Shown piece after piece: positions 1 to 9,013 of a stretch of 64,000 bases of DNA. The number at the start of each line of letters is the position of its first letter. Within the stretch, counting starts at the first letter, position 1. A model generated the notes under the pieces. The model did not search any database. It had not been told where the DNA came from and saw nothing but the letters and a program-made list of their open reading frames with translations. Made by a program: the position numbers and the translations under genes. Where the stretch lies: contig PLYP01000001.1 of NCBI GenBank assembly GCA_003153395.1, positions 34,733-98,732 of the forward strand, given 5' to 3'. Origin of the DNA: Candidatus Saccharimonadota bacterium (lineage in GTDB: Bacteria; Patescibacteriota; Saccharimonadia; Saccharimonadales; UBA4665).

Positions 1-1
1 C

Positions 2-883
2 GAAGACAGCGAAGAAAGATATTTTTCCCTAGAGAGAACCCGTGATGGTATTAAAGTTTCCTACTCTCCCTCGGGTGGAATAAATGTAGAAGAGAATAGC
101 GATAGCATAACCCATGAAGTATTTACAGGTGAGCCATTAAGTGGAATAGATGTAGATACCAAAAGCCTAAGTTCTTTAGTAGATGCTTTTCAGTCAAACT
201 ACTTCAGCTTTTTAGAAATTAACCCCCTTGTTATTAAGGATGAAAAGCTATACCTGCTTGATGCCGCGGTAGAAGTAGATAACGAAGCGGAGTTTTTTGA
301 AGAAAACTGGAAAGCCAGCGATCTAAGGCGACCTAAATCTAAAGCAGAGTCACCCGAAGAACTATCAGTTCAAGAACTGGCAAGCAAAAGCCAGGCCTCC
401 TTTAGTCTGGAAGTAATTAATCCAAACGGTAGAATATTTGTTTTGCTTTCTGGCGGCGGAGCGAGCGTAGTTGTAGCGGACGAAGTATATAACTTAGGCA
501 GCGGTAAGGAACTAGGCAATTACGGAGAATACTCAGGCAACCCTAATTTGGAGGAAACAGAAATATATACCGAACAAGTTGTGAAACTACTTTTAAAATC
601 TAGCGCAAATAGCAAGGTTTTAATTATTGGCGGAGGGGTTGCTAACTTTACCGACGTAAGGATAACTTTTAAGGGCGTAGTTAACGCTATTAAAAAACAT
701 GAAGAAGAACTCAGAAACCAAGGTGTAAAAGTTTATGTAAGAAGGGGAGGGCCACACGAAAAAGAAGGCCTAGAAGCTATTAAAAGCTATTTAGAAAAAG
801 CCAATATTGCCGGATATATTGCCGGTCCTGAGCTATTACTCTCAGACATCGTGAGCCTAGCTCTAAAGGGCGAGGGAAATTAA
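2..883 (+). CDS. aclB: ATP-citrate lyase small subunit AclB (5' end outside window)
   Basis: The frame is open from the left edge, so the gene starts upstream; 293 residues are present against about 400 in the family, so roughly the first 100 (start of the ATP-grasp domain) are missing. The visible part ends the ATP-grasp fold (FLEINPLVIK near residue 75, as in succinyl-CoA synthetase beta) and continues into the citrate-binding domain, with SGGGASVV, NYGEYSG, ANFTDV, TFKGVV and VRRGGP blocks typical of citrate lyase rather than succinyl-CoA synthetase. With AclA it cleaves citrate with ATP and CoA to acetyl-CoA and oxaloacetate in the cytoplasm. It ends one base before aclA, the same B-then-A order as in Chlorobium. 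Identity is firm; the physiological direction is not known. Confidence 0.9.
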   Translation, partial: EDSEERYFSLERTRDGIKVSYSPSGGINVEENSDSITHEVFTGEPLSGIDVDTKSLSSLVDAFQSNYFSFLEINPLVIKDEKLYLLDAAVEVDNEAEFFEENWKASDLRRPKSKAESPEELSVQELASKSQASFSLEVINPNGRIFVLLSGGGASVVVADEVYNLGSGKELGNYGEYSGNPNLEETEIYTEQVVKLLLKSSANSKVLIIGGGVANFTDVRITFKGVVNAIKKHEEELRNQGVKVYVRRGGPHEKEGLEAIKSYLEKANIAGYIAGPELLLSDIVSLALKGEGN

Positions 884-884
884 C

Positions 885-2669
885 ATGCCTGAACTAAACA
901 TTGAAGAACTAAGAGATCTAGAGCCATTCATAGTCTGTCTGGGCAGCCATCCTTCCACCATCCAAGCCTTGCTAGACTTTGACTACCTTCTTGGCAGGGA
1001 TAAGCCGTCAGTAAAAGTGATAATTGCAACCGGCCGAAAACATGAAAGATACTTTTTTGGTAAAAAAGAGATAGTAATTCCGGTCCTGGATTCTGTTAAG
1101 AAACTATCAGAAGAGGAAAAACAGTCAATCAATCTGTTTATTAACTTAGTTTCCGCTAGGCGAATACTTAGTTCCTCCAAAGAGCTTATTAGTATTGCGC
1201 CTAACCTTAGTGGCGGAGTAATATTTGGCGAGCGCTTGCCAGAAAAGCATGCATTAGAACTTTATGAGACGATAAAACAGAATAATTTATGGATTCTAGG
1301 TGGCGCAAGTGTCGGGCTAGTTATACCTGGAAAATTAAAGCTAGGAGCAATTGGCGGAGTGGATTCTCGACAGTTTGAAGCCTCTAATCTTTTCGCTGAG
1401 GGACAAGTTGCCGTAATTTCTTCCTCGGGCGGTATGGTAAATGAGATTATAAGGCAGGTAGCAGATACCAAATACGGCGTATCTTTTGCTTTAGCCGTCG
1501 GAGGAGAGCGTTTCCCGATTACCAGTCCTAAAGAAGCTATGTTATCAGCTGAAGCCGACCCAAACACTAAAGCTATTGCCTACTTTGGCGAACTTGGCGG
1601 GACTGATGAAGCTGACGTAGCTGACTTATTAAGATCGGGCAAGGTTACTAAACCAATAGTTGCCTATATTGCTGGTACTGTGGCAGAACTTTTTGATACC
1701 CCACCTCAGTTCGGACACGCTAAGGCTATGGCTGGATCTCAGGCAGAAACTGCCAGAGCCAAGCGCGAACTATTAAAAGAAGCAGGTGCAAAAGTTGGGG
1801 ATTCCTTCGCAGATTTTATAAACTACTTAAGGAGACTGGATTTAATGAGTATAGACAACATTTCAAAAGACGCAGATGACTTACAGAACCGAAGCAAGGG
1901 CTTAATAGCTAGTTCTCTTTCATATGATGAAAACGGTGACGTTAAGATTCTTGGAAAAGACATACTCGATCTAGCTGAAAATAGTTCCTTTGCGGCAATA
2001 GTAATTTCCATGCTCCTTGGTAAACAAGAGATAAGTAAGGAAACAGAAAACTTTACTGACTTTGTACTTCGCCTACTTGTTGACCATGGCCCATATGTAT
2101 CCGGAGCTATGAACACAATTGTTACCGCCAGAGCCGGACGAGACCTTGTTTCTGCTTTATCGGCAGGCCTACTAACTATTGGGCCACGTTTCGGCGGAGC
2201 TATAAACGAAGCGGCTGTCATATGGCTTAAGGGTGTAAAAAATGAGCTTAAACCAAGCGAGCTAGTAGAAGACTATGCATCTAGAGGCGAGTACATATCT
2301 GGCATCGGCCACCGTAAGTATAGAGTAGATATGCCTGATCCTAGAGTCACAAAAGTCTTAAGCTTAATAGATGGCCTTAAAGAACGTAAATTTACGAACT
2401 TTGCTAAGTCAGTAGAAGCAGAAACTTTGCAGAAAAAAGGAAATCTAATTCTTAACATTGATGGAGCTATTGCGGCGGGGCTACTTGATGTACTACATGA
2501 GTGCGAAGGCTATGATTATGACGCGCTTGCTGAGCTAACAACACAAGAATTCTTTAACGCTCTGTTTGTTTTATCTAGAAGCGTCGGGCTTATGGCTCAC
2601 TTTTTTGACCAGAAACGATTAGACGAGGGACTATTCCGGCTAAGCGATGATCAAGTCACCAAGCTTTAG
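885..2669 (+). CDS. aclA: ATP-citrate lyase large subunit AclA
   Basis: 594 residues, close to the usual ~610. The N-terminal half is a CoA-binding/CoA-ligase module like succinyl-CoA synthetase alpha, with the phospho-histidine loop FGHAKAMAGSQAETA (His278). The C-terminal half is a citrate-synthase-like domain with DHGPYVSGAMNT (His401), GIGHR (His476) and FFDQKR (Asp575), matching the catalytic His and Asp positions of human ACLY. All key residues are present, so the enzyme should be active. ATG at 885 follows an AGGG-type ribosome binding site about 9 bases upstream and starts one base after the aclB stop, so the two are co-translated. In a genome of this type it would more likely supply acetyl-CoA or use citrate than run a full reductive TCA cycle; that is inference. 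Confidence 0.93.
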   Translation: MPELNIEELRDLEPFIVCLGSHPSTIQALLDFDYLLGRDKPSVKVIIATGRKHERYFFGKKEIVIPVLDSVKKLSEEEKQSINLFINLVSARRILSSSKELISIAPNLSGGVIFGERLPEKHALELYETIKQNNLWILGGASVGLVIPGKLKLGAIGGVDSRQFEASNLFAEGQVAVISSSGGMVNEIIRQVADTKYGVSFALAVGGERFPITSPKEAMLSAEADPNTKAIAYFGELGGTDEADVADLLRSGKVTKPIVAYIAGTVAELFDTPPQFGHAKAMAGSQAETARAKRELLKEAGAKVGDSFADFINYLRRLDLMSIDNISKDADDLQNRSKGLIASSLSYDENGDVKILGKDILDLAENSSFAAIVISMLLGKQEISKETENFTDFVLRLLVDHGPYVSGAMNTIVTARAGRDLVSALSAGLLTIGPRFGGAINEAAVIWLKGVKNELKPSELVEDYASRGEYISGIGHRKYRVDMPDPRVTKVLSLIDGLKERKFTNFAKSVEAETLQKKGNLILNIDGAIAAGLLDVLHECEGYDYDALAELTTQEFFNALFVLSRSVGLMAHFFDQKRLDEGLFRLSDDQVTKL

Positions 2670-2672
2670 CTG

Positions 2673-2688
2673 TAGAAGGTAGCTTCTA
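2673..2688. terminator. short hairpin between convergent genes
   Basis: TAGAAG-gtag-CTTCTA lies in the 16-base gap between the ends of aclA and the convergent PIG-L fusion gene. It has no T-run on either strand, so termination is only a possibility. Confidence 0.3.
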
Positions 2689-5298
2689 TTGAGGGTTAGT
2701 GTATTGCCTATTTAAATACAGCCCAAATGTAGAGTCGAAATTGCATTGTTTAATTGTTTTACAAACTGCTGCATCATACTTTGAGTAAGCAAAATAGGCC
2801 GCTGCTTTAGCCGGTAGATCCTGAGCTGGAACATTAGCGGCAAAACCGTGCACAGGATACCCAATGTAGTATTTAATAGGGATGATTAACTGATTATTAA
2901 ATTGCTCAGTTTCATATCGAGAGTAAACCCTCTTAACAAAACTACCCACTGTCATGTGATCACTGTGATCAGAGTAGCGGGCACTTACATAATTAGCCTG
3001 AGTATGGATCTCGGTAGGCTGAAAAAAGTGCATAAGGCTATCTAATGCTGATACCAAATCACTTGAAGTATATTTAGACTGACCATCCACGCTGTGTATA
3101 GTTTGAATCTTACCGCTATATAGCTTCACCAAGCTTTCATGGTTAGTTGCTTTAAAGCCGTCGCCCTTTAAGTTACCGTCTGGCAAACGCATAAAAACAA
3201 TCAGCAGGCTGCTGTTGCCCCTAGGGTTTGCAATGGTGACATATTGGTTGTTTGCTATTTTAACAATTCTCTCTTCCCAAATAAGTGAGCTTCCTGGAAG
3301 CATAGTATTGTAGGCGGATTCAGAACCTTGTTCACGACCTAACCAGTAGAACTTGTTATTACCCCCATCTCCTGCGGTAACATAAATAGTACGCATACAA
3401 TAACCGGCTTGTATGGCATGAATATTATCAGGGTTCATGAATAGTAAATCATCATCTTGATGGGCGACTACTGTAAGCACCGTTGGCCTATTACATGGCT
3501 TATAGGGCAGGTCAGACAGATTGGTAGGCGCAATAGTATCTGACGGTTGTATAAGCGAAACTTTGAGCGGACCACTTTTATGAGCTCCGTTATCGTAGCG
3601 AAGAATTATTTCTTTAGGGCTGCTCACACTACCGGCAATGACAGTAGAAGAGTTAGGTTGACCGTAAGTAGTTACTACCTGCTTAAAGCTGCAGCTAGGA
3701 TAGTTAGTAAGCTTTTGGTCTAAATTAAGTAAATACTCAAAACCTTGTTTATTTAAATTGTATTTCCATGTCTTACTTGTAAGTGTGCTACGAGCTTGTG
3801 TGCAGTTCGCTAGAGGCATAATATTTAAATTTTTACCGGTTTGTAACTTTATCGGCAGAACTCGCCAATAGTCTCCTACTAACACTTTTCCGTCACGGTT
3901 ATGGAGCAGCTGTTTTATTTGTGAATCACGGTTTTTAATAACAGCCAGCGAAGCATTCTCAGAATGATAAGCTCTGCTAGAAGTAAATATACCGAAAATA
4001 ATACCGACTATTATTATTGCCCCAATAAACACTAAATATTCGCTTTTCCACTTACGACTTTTTGTGAATACAGCTATTGCTATAAAAATAGTGAAGAAAG
4101 CTATAGTTAAATAACGAGCATCAACCGAGTATTGATGATTACTGAGTACAAATAAAAACAGTGCTATAGCAGTAGAAAAAACCATCATGATAAGTAGCTG
4201 AAAAGAGCTGTCGTTCTTAAATGCTGCATGCCTGGTAAGGAGAGAAGACCGAATAATACGGTAAAGACAGTACAGGCCGGCTAGTAGAATTAGAATGTTA
4301 ATTAAAAAGGCAAAACCGCCGAGACCGAACATGCGTGACAGCATCTGATGAGGAAATTGCCTTAAAACTGTCGTATCATAAGCTGGATTTGCTCCAAAGT
4401 TAGTGAGTAGTCCAGTAATGCTATATACAATCCCTAAGAGTACATCATGCAAATTATGTGCTAAACCATACGGACCAACCGATTGTTGACTAACAAGGTT
4501 TGTAATTTTTGTTACTGTAATCAACGCCTGAATACCTACTGCTGTTATAGCAGCGACTATGCTGCCAAGTAGCCATCTGCCTGAAATATTTGCCAGCTTC
4601 CAATTTTTCGTTAATGAATATGTTAAAAGAGCTAGAATTCCTCCTCCTATGGCTATGGATAAAAATAATTTGTCACTAGCAATAAGCACACCTAGACAGA
4701 GTACGCCGAACCAAAAAGGCCAAGATTTAATTCGTTGTGCACGAACAAAAAGCATTAAGCTAGCTAAGTAGAACGCGTATTCAAGGTTACGTGTAGTAAG
4801 CATAGCCATATTAACAGGCAGCAGACCGCCGGAGTATGGCTGTGCAGGTATAAGCAGTAAGGTTGAAGCTAGTGCTAAAAATAGAGTTCCTAGTACAAGC
4901 GGACGGTGCTCAATGCGGTATAAAATAAACGCCAAAATAGCAATTGTTAAAAGCACTACTGAGACAGTAATTATTACAAAGCTTGCACTCGAGTATCCAA
5001 ATAGCTTTATTAGGTAAAAAAGTGGCCATTTTAGCAAAAAGGTATGTGCGCCGGGAAACTGTGCGTTATGAAAGGTTGAGGAGCTTTGAAATAGATAAGG
5101 ATCCACTAGCTGATCAGCGTTAGAAAGCTGAAGGACAGCTCCTTTAATTGACCAAAAAAGAGTTGTTGCAAGCAGTATAAAGATTGAAGTGAATAGATAA
5201 ACCTTAGCAAATAAAGCTGATTCTATTCGGACTACTAATTTTGCAATTAAAGGACTGTTCAGGAAGGGTAATTTACTCTGTTTTTTATTACGAACCAC
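2686..5298 (-). CDS. multi-pass membrane protein fused to PIG-L/LmbE-type deacetylase
   Basis: 870 residues. Roughly residues 25-470 are a membrane domain with about a dozen hydrophobic segments, and the region to about 600 is a soluble part. Both are homologous to the two membrane proteins at 22303-24054 and 24065-25729 (shared pattern H-x4-P-x2-H-x3-L-K-x-P-L near the N-terminus). From about residue 605 a PIG-L domain follows, with the zinc-binding AHQDDD (about residue 611) and HSDHMTVG (about residue 779). PIG-L enzymes remove acetyl groups from N-acetylglucosamine-type sugars; here the domain probably works on a lipid-linked or surface glycan outside the membrane. GTG at 5298 is preceded by an AGAGGG-type site. 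The fusion is unusual; the membrane part could be a glycosyltransferase of GT-C type, which I cannot prove. Confidence 0.78.
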   Translation of the reverse strand: MVRNKKQSKLPFLNSPLIAKLVVRIESALFAKVYLFTSIFILLATTLFWSIKGAVLQLSNADQLVDPYLFQSSSTFHNAQFPGAHTFLLKWPLFYLIKLFGYSSASFVIITVSVVLLTIAILAFILYRIEHRPLVLGTLFLALASTLLLIPAQPYSGGLLPVNMAMLTTRNLEYAFYLASLMLFVRAQRIKSWPFWFGVLCLGVLIASDKLFLSIAIGGGILALLTYSLTKNWKLANISGRWLLGSIVAAITAVGIQALITVTKITNLVSQQSVGPYGLAHNLHDVLLGIVYSITGLLTNFGANPAYDTTVLRQFPHQMLSRMFGLGGFAFLINILILLAGLYCLYRIIRSSLLTRHAAFKNDSSFQLLIMMVFSTAIALFLFVLSNHQYSVDARYLTIAFFTIFIAIAVFTKSRKWKSEYLVFIGAIIIVGIIFGIFTSSRAYHSENASLAVIKNRDSQIKQLLHNRDGKVLVGDYWRVLPIKLQTGKNLNIMPLANCTQARSTLTSKTWKYNLNKQGFEYLLNLDQKLTNYPSCSFKQVVTTYGQPNSSTVIAGSVSSPKEIILRYDNGAHKSGPLKVSLIQPSDTIAPTNLSDLPYKPCNRPTVLTVVAHQDDDLLFMNPDNIHAIQAGYCMRTIYVTAGDGGNNKFYWLGREQGSESAYNTMLPGSSLIWEERIVKIANNQYVTIANPRGNSSLLIVFMRLPDGNLKGDGFKATNHESLVKLYSGKIQTIHSVDGQSKYTSSDLVSALDSLMHFFQPTEIHTQANYVSARYSDHSDHMTVGSFVKRVYSRYETEQFNNQLIIPIKYYIGYPVHGFAANVPAQDLPAKAAAYFAYSKYDAAVCKTIKQCNFDSTFGLYLNRQYTNPQ

Positions 5299-5311
5299 TA
5301 TTGCCCTCTGG

Positions 5312-5365
5312 CTTACTATTAACAGAGCACTTTATCAGTGTTACTGCTCTAATATTAATAGTAAG
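5312..5365 (-). repeat. long intergenic inverted repeat / stem-loop
   Basis: CTTACTATTAA (5312-5322) pairs perfectly with TTAATAGTAAG (5355-5365). Inside it AGAGCA (5324-5329) pairs with TGCTCT (5345-5350), leaving a loop of about 15 bases. It fills the gap between the GtrA gene and the downstream membrane/PIG-L gene on the minus strand. There is no T-run, so it is more likely an mRNA-processing, stability or attenuation element than a simple terminator. Confidence 0.6.
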
Positions 5366-5376
5366 TATACAATAAA

Positions 5377-5784
5377 TCACTCGTCGAATTTAAAGATACG
5401 TGTCCTATACAAATAAAAATTCCAAATAGTCGTAATTCCTAGCGCTATAGTTCTTGTCAAAACTGCAGGAATCGCTGGATACAAAACTTTTGTTACTAAA
5501 ATTGTAAATCCAAAATTGAAGAATACCAGTAAACTAAATGCCACAAGTTGAGGGATAAGTATGTGATGATGCATTCTTTTATCCTGAAAAGTAACTAGTT
5601 TCTGAAAACCGAACGAAACGATTAGACCTAGCCAAAAACTTAAGCCAACCGCAAAAACAGCAGTAGCACCTAGCTTTTGAGCAACAACAATAACTAGTAG
5701 TTCAAACAGGTAAATGCTTCCACCAATAATAATATAGCGGTGAAATGGTTTTTTTAGCAGTTCGTTAAGTTTAGACTCCATCAT
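5377..5784 (-). CDS. GtrA family membrane protein
   Basis: 135 residues with four hydrophobic segments and the GtrA-type beginning (FHRYIIIGGSIYLFELLVIV) and ending (WNFYLYRTRIFKF, compare the usual WNF-x-hydrophobic-x-R-x-F/Y-F tail). GtrA proteins are thought to move polyprenyl-phosphate-linked sugars across the membrane. The gene overlaps the end of the upstream GT2 gene by 14 bases (11 if the second ATG, 5781, is used), a GtrB/GtrA pairing typical of lipid-linked sugar donors for outside-face glycosylation. One of three GtrA copies in this locus. Confidence 0.85.
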   Translation of the reverse strand: MMESKLNELLKKPFHRYIIIGGSIYLFELLVIVVAQKLGATAVFAVGLSFWLGLIVSFGFQKLVTFQDKRMHHHILIPQLVAFSLLVFFNFGFTILVTKVLYPAIPAVLTRTIALGITTIWNFYLYRTRIFKFDE

Positions 5785-6751
5785 TAGTCTTTATGCCAAC
5801 AGACTGGTTGTAATCAACGACGTATAACGGACGTCCTTTACTCTGACTGTGGATGTGAGAGATATAAAGCGAAAGTATGCCCTGGGACATCAGCACAATA
5901 CCTACCAAGAAAAGAATTAGTATCCCTAGCATGGCAGTTCCGGTAAATTTCCAGTGCAGCGGATCACCTAGTAATAATTGCTCAATCAATACGGCTAGAC
6001 CCAATATAAAAGCACTAAAAGTAATAAGAATTCCCAAGTAACCGAACATATATAGAGGTTTAGGGCTTAATGACACAAAGCTATTAGCAGCTAAACGGAT
6101 CAGCTTTCTATTACTATAGCTAGCATTACCGGCAATTCTTGGTCTTACATCAAAGCTAATGTACGTAGGCTGGAACCCTAGCCAGTCAATTAAACCTCTA
6201 GTAATTCGGTCAGTCTCTTCTATTGCGAGAAAGGCTTGTTGCACCGAGCGGTCTATAAGACGAAAGTCTGTAGCCCCTGACACTAGTTCGTTATTGGTAA
6301 GTTGATTGAAAATCTTATAAAACCAGTTAGAACTCAGACGTTTAATATAGTTTTCATTTTTACTCCTACTGCGCAAACCTATAACAACGCGCGAACCTTT
6401 TTTCCATGATGCAATAAATTCTGGTAATAACTCCACAGGATGTTGACCATCGCCATCTATCATAATAATAGCTTGGCCTTTTGCTACTGAAATGCCAGCA
6501 GTCAACGCATTTTCTTTACCAAAGTTCCTAGTAAGTCTTAGTAGCCTAACTTTCTTATTACTGGCAATGAATTTTTGAACAACCTTTGCGGTATCATCAA
6601 GGCTTCCATCATCACAATATATAAGTTCATAAGAATCCTTTGAAACAGCGTTAAGCTGTTTAACTAATGCCTTATGAAAAGTCGCAAGTCCCGCAGCTTC
6701 GTTATAAAGCGGTACTACTACAGATATAACCGGAATTTGCAATTCTTCCAT
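5771..6751 (-). CDS. GT2 polyprenyl-phosphate sugar transferase (GtrB/DPM-like)
   Basis: About 326 residues from the ATG at 6751; a TTG seven codons earlier is possible but the family alignment starts at IPVISVVVPLYNE. GT-A fold with YCDDGSLDDT and IDGDGQHP (nucleotide and metal binding), followed by two C-terminal membrane helices. Enzymes of this build transfer a hexose from a nucleotide sugar to polyprenyl phosphate on the cytoplasmic face. The adjacent overlapping GtrA would flip the product. The sugar is unknown. Confidence 0.87.
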   Translation of the reverse strand: MEELQIPVISVVVPLYNEAAGLATFHKALVKQLNAVSKDSYELIYCDDGSLDDTAKVVQKFIASNKKVRLLRLTRNFGKENALTAGISVAKGQAIIMIDGDGQHPVELLPEFIASWKKGSRVVIGLRSRSKNENYIKRLSSNWFYKIFNQLTNNELVSGATDFRLIDRSVQQAFLAIEETDRITRGLIDWLGFQPTYISFDVRPRIAGNASYSNRKLIRLAANSFVSLSPKPLYMFGYLGILITFSAFILGLAVLIEQLLLGDPLHWKFTGTAMLGILILFLVGIVLMSQGILSLYISHIHSQSKGRPLYVVDYNQSVGIKTNDGV

Positions 6752-6790
6752 ATAACACGTCAAGTATACCAATAAATTGGATAATTACTC

Positions 6791-7894
6791 TTATGAAACC
6801 TTATTACCTTGTAATATTTGGTTATACAATTTCAAGGTTTTCTCAGCCATGGTCTGCCAGGAATACTTTTTTGCCTGTTCTTTACCTGCAATAATAAGTT
6901 TCTGCCTTAAGTTTTTATCTGTTAATACTTCGCTTATGGCATCAGAAATTGCTTGAACGTCCGTCGGGTCAAAGTAATGCGCCGCCTCCCCATAAATTTC
7001 AGGCAGACAAGTAGCGTTACTACTCACTACTGGCGCTCCGTGCATCATCGCTTCTAGTCCTGGCAAACCAAATCCTTCACTTAATGATGGAAAAACATAT
7101 GCCTCGCAGGTTTCATATAACCAACGAAGCTGTCCTTCGCTAACAAAGTCAGTAAAAACTATGCCTCCAACTCCTCGTTTTGCAGCACTTTCTCTAACCC
7201 TCCTATAATTAGCGTCTTCCTTGCCAGCCAAGACGAGTTGTAACTGCGGGTGTTGGGATTTGAGTAACGCGAAAGCATCAATTAGTCTTTCAAGGTTTTT
7301 ATGAGGAGTTGGTCGACCGACATACATAATAAACTGTTTATTCAATAGTTCAGGCAATGGTTCCAGGGCTTGGTTGATTGCCTCACTTGCCTCATATATA
7401 ACATTAATTTTCTGCTCTTTTACCCCAAAGAAACCAACAAGCTCCTTTTTAACGAACTCCGAAGGCACGATTAAATCTTCAGACTTACTTGCAGCACGTT
7501 TCATAACCCATTCGAATATTTTTTGTTTTAGTCTAAAAACAACTAGATTTTTATCAGGATTAGTAAACCTGAGCGTAGTTAGGTCATGAAAGGTGGTTAC
7601 TGTTTTACCTCTATATAAGACGGGTTGCTGAGGGAAAGGAAAGTGAACCAAGTCAGCTTTAGTTTTTCTAATTTGCCTACCCAGACCAACTTGTTCAGCA
7701 AACGTAAATTCTTTAACTGGGCATTCTTCTTTTGTAAAGTTAGGGTTTGTTGGATTCCAGCCGTCAAAATCAATCGGCTTAATAAGGACCACGTATTCAT
7801 TAACTTTGTCTATGATCTGTAAATAATGCAGAAGACGTTCAACATACCGGCCACTGCTGGTTCTTAGCTCCCTAGCATCAATAACTATCTTCAT
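6791..7894 (-). CDS. GT-B glycosyltransferase, group 1 (GT4-like)
   Basis: 367 residues, full length for the family. N-terminal Rossmann half starts MKIVIDARELRTSSGRYV; the C-terminal half has YVGRPTPHKNLERLI and the donor-binding E-x7-E region in FPSLSEGFGLPGLEA. It is cytoplasmic, with donor and acceptor unknown, and is probably mannosyl- or rhamnosyltransferase-like given the GDP-sugar genes next door (inference). A TATAGT box (7902-7907, minus strand) ends seven bases before the ATG, so the message may be leaderless. Diverges from gmd. Confidence 0.85.
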   Translation of the reverse strand: MKIVIDARELRTSSGRYVERLLHYLQIIDKVNEYVVLIKPIDFDGWNPTNPNFTKEECPVKEFTFAEQVGLGRQIRKTKADLVHFPFPQQPVLYRGKTVTTFHDLTTLRFTNPDKNLVVFRLKQKIFEWVMKRAASKSEDLIVPSEFVKKELVGFFGVKEQKINVIYEASEAINQALEPLPELLNKQFIMYVGRPTPHKNLERLIDAFALLKSQHPQLQLVLAGKEDANYRRVRESAAKRGVGGIVFTDFVSEGQLRWLYETCEAYVFPSLSEGFGLPGLEAMMHGAPVVSSNATCLPEIYGEAAHYFDPTDVQAISDAISEVLTDKNLRQKLIIAGKEQAKKYSWQTMAEKTLKLYNQILQGNKVS

Positions 7895-7957
7895 GTATAG
7901 AACTATACTAAAGGACGCTGTTGTTAAATAAAACTACCCTAATCATTATCTTATAGT

Positions 7958-7999
7958 TATAATTTCATATTAGACTAGATTACTGAGACGAATCGGAGG
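7958..7999 (+). promoter_or_regulatory. -10 box and ribosome binding site of gmd
   Basis: TATAAT at 7958-7963 without a good -35, then GGAGG at 7995-7999, ten bases before the GTG start at 8010. The GGAGG is what selects GTG as start. Confidence 0.5.
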
Positions 8000-8009
8000 A
8001 TATAACAAA

Positions 8010-9008
8010 GTGGCTAAACAAGCTCTAATTACAGGCATAACTGGTCAAGACGGTTATCACTTAGCAGAATTATTAAACGAAAAAGGCTACAGCGTTTATG
8101 GCATTATTCGCGGTCAGCAGAATCCTAAGAAAAATCGCGTTGAACAAGAACAGCCATATGTAAAACTCATTGAAGGGGATCTAACTGATCCGTCTTCACT
8201 AGTTCGAGCTATGGAAATTTCTAAGCCTGATGAGGTGTACAATCTGGCAGCTATTAGTCATGTAGGCTACTCCTTTAAGACTCCACAGCTAACTGCTGAC
8301 GTTACTGCTAAAGGTACTCTAAATATGCTTGAAGCAATTCGACTAAGCGGAGGAGCAAAAACCGTACGTTTTTATCAGGCTTCAACTTCTGAAATGTTTG
8401 GTGGGCTAGATTATAACCGACCAGGCAAGGGATACGACGAAGAAGCTTTATTCCACCCAAGAAGCCCATACGGTGTCGCTAAACTTTACGCCCATTGGAT
8501 TACAAAGAATTACCGTGAAAGTTACGATATGCACGCTAGCTGTGGAATTCTTTTCAACCACGAAGGTCCAAGACGAGGACTAGAGTTTGTAACAAGAAAA
8601 ATCAGTAATGCGGCCGCTCGCATTCACCTTGGCAAACAGGATCACATTGAGCTTGGCAATCTAGAACCAAAGAGAGACTGGGGATATGCAGGAGACTACG
8701 TTGAGGGTATGTGGTTAATGCTCCAGCAAGATAAGCCCGATGATTTCGTACTTGCTACAGGCGAAACTCATTCCATAGGTGAATATTTGGATCTTGCATT
8801 CAAAGAAGTTGGTATTAATGATTGGAAGCCATATGTAAAACAAAACCCGGCGTTCATGCGACCGGCAGAAGTAGACATTTTGTTAGGGAATCCTTCTAAA
8901 GCTGAAAATGTTTTAGGATGGAAACGTAAAGTAGATTTTCCTGGTCTAGTTAAAATGATGGTTGAGTACGATATTGGTTTAGAATCTGCCGGTAGCCTGA
9001 GCAGTTAA
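8010..9008 (+). CDS. gmd: GDP-mannose 4,6-dehydratase
   Basis: 332 residues, extended SDR fold. GITGQDGYHLAE (residues 9-20) is the Gmd-type NAD(P) loop; STSEMFG carries the Thr126/Glu128 pair, and SPYGVAK gives Tyr154 and Lys158. NHEGPRRG and the C-terminal FMRPAEVDILLGNPSKAE block are family-specific. It converts GDP-D-mannose to GDP-4-keto-6-deoxy-D-mannose, the branch point for rhamnose, fucose, perosamine and colitose. GTG start with GGAGG ten bases before. ManC and phosphomannomutase for its substrate are about 20 kb away in the same locus. Confidence 0.95.
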   Translation: MAKQALITGITGQDGYHLAELLNEKGYSVYGIIRGQQNPKKNRVEQEQPYVKLIEGDLTDPSSLVRAMEISKPDEVYNLAAISHVGYSFKTPQLTADVTAKGTLNMLEAIRLSGGAKTVRFYQASTSEMFGGLDYNRPGKGYDEEALFHPRSPYGVAKLYAHWITKNYRESYDMHASCGILFNHEGPRRGLEFVTRKISNAAARIHLGKQDHIELGNLEPKRDWGYAGDYVEGMWLMLQQDKPDDFVLATGETHSIGEYLDLAFKEVGINDWKPYVKQNPAFMRPAEVDILLGNPSKAENVLGWKRKVDFPGLVKMMVEYDIGLESAGSLSS

Positions 9009-9013
9009 TCAAA

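Noticed and set aside
2..2669. Succinyl-CoA synthetase followed by citrate synthase
   Set aside because: The first gene has the citrate-lyase blocks NYGEYSG and VRRGGP, and the second joins the CoA-ligase and citrate-synthase-like parts in one chain with ACL-type motifs.
4559..4771. Plus-strand open frame inside the PIG-L fusion gene
   Set aside because: Antisense shadow of a membrane-helix region; no promoter or ribosome binding site.
7597..7822. Open frames overlapping the GT-B gene at 6791-7894
   Set aside because: Low-complexity translations in other frames of a well-supported glycosyltransferase.
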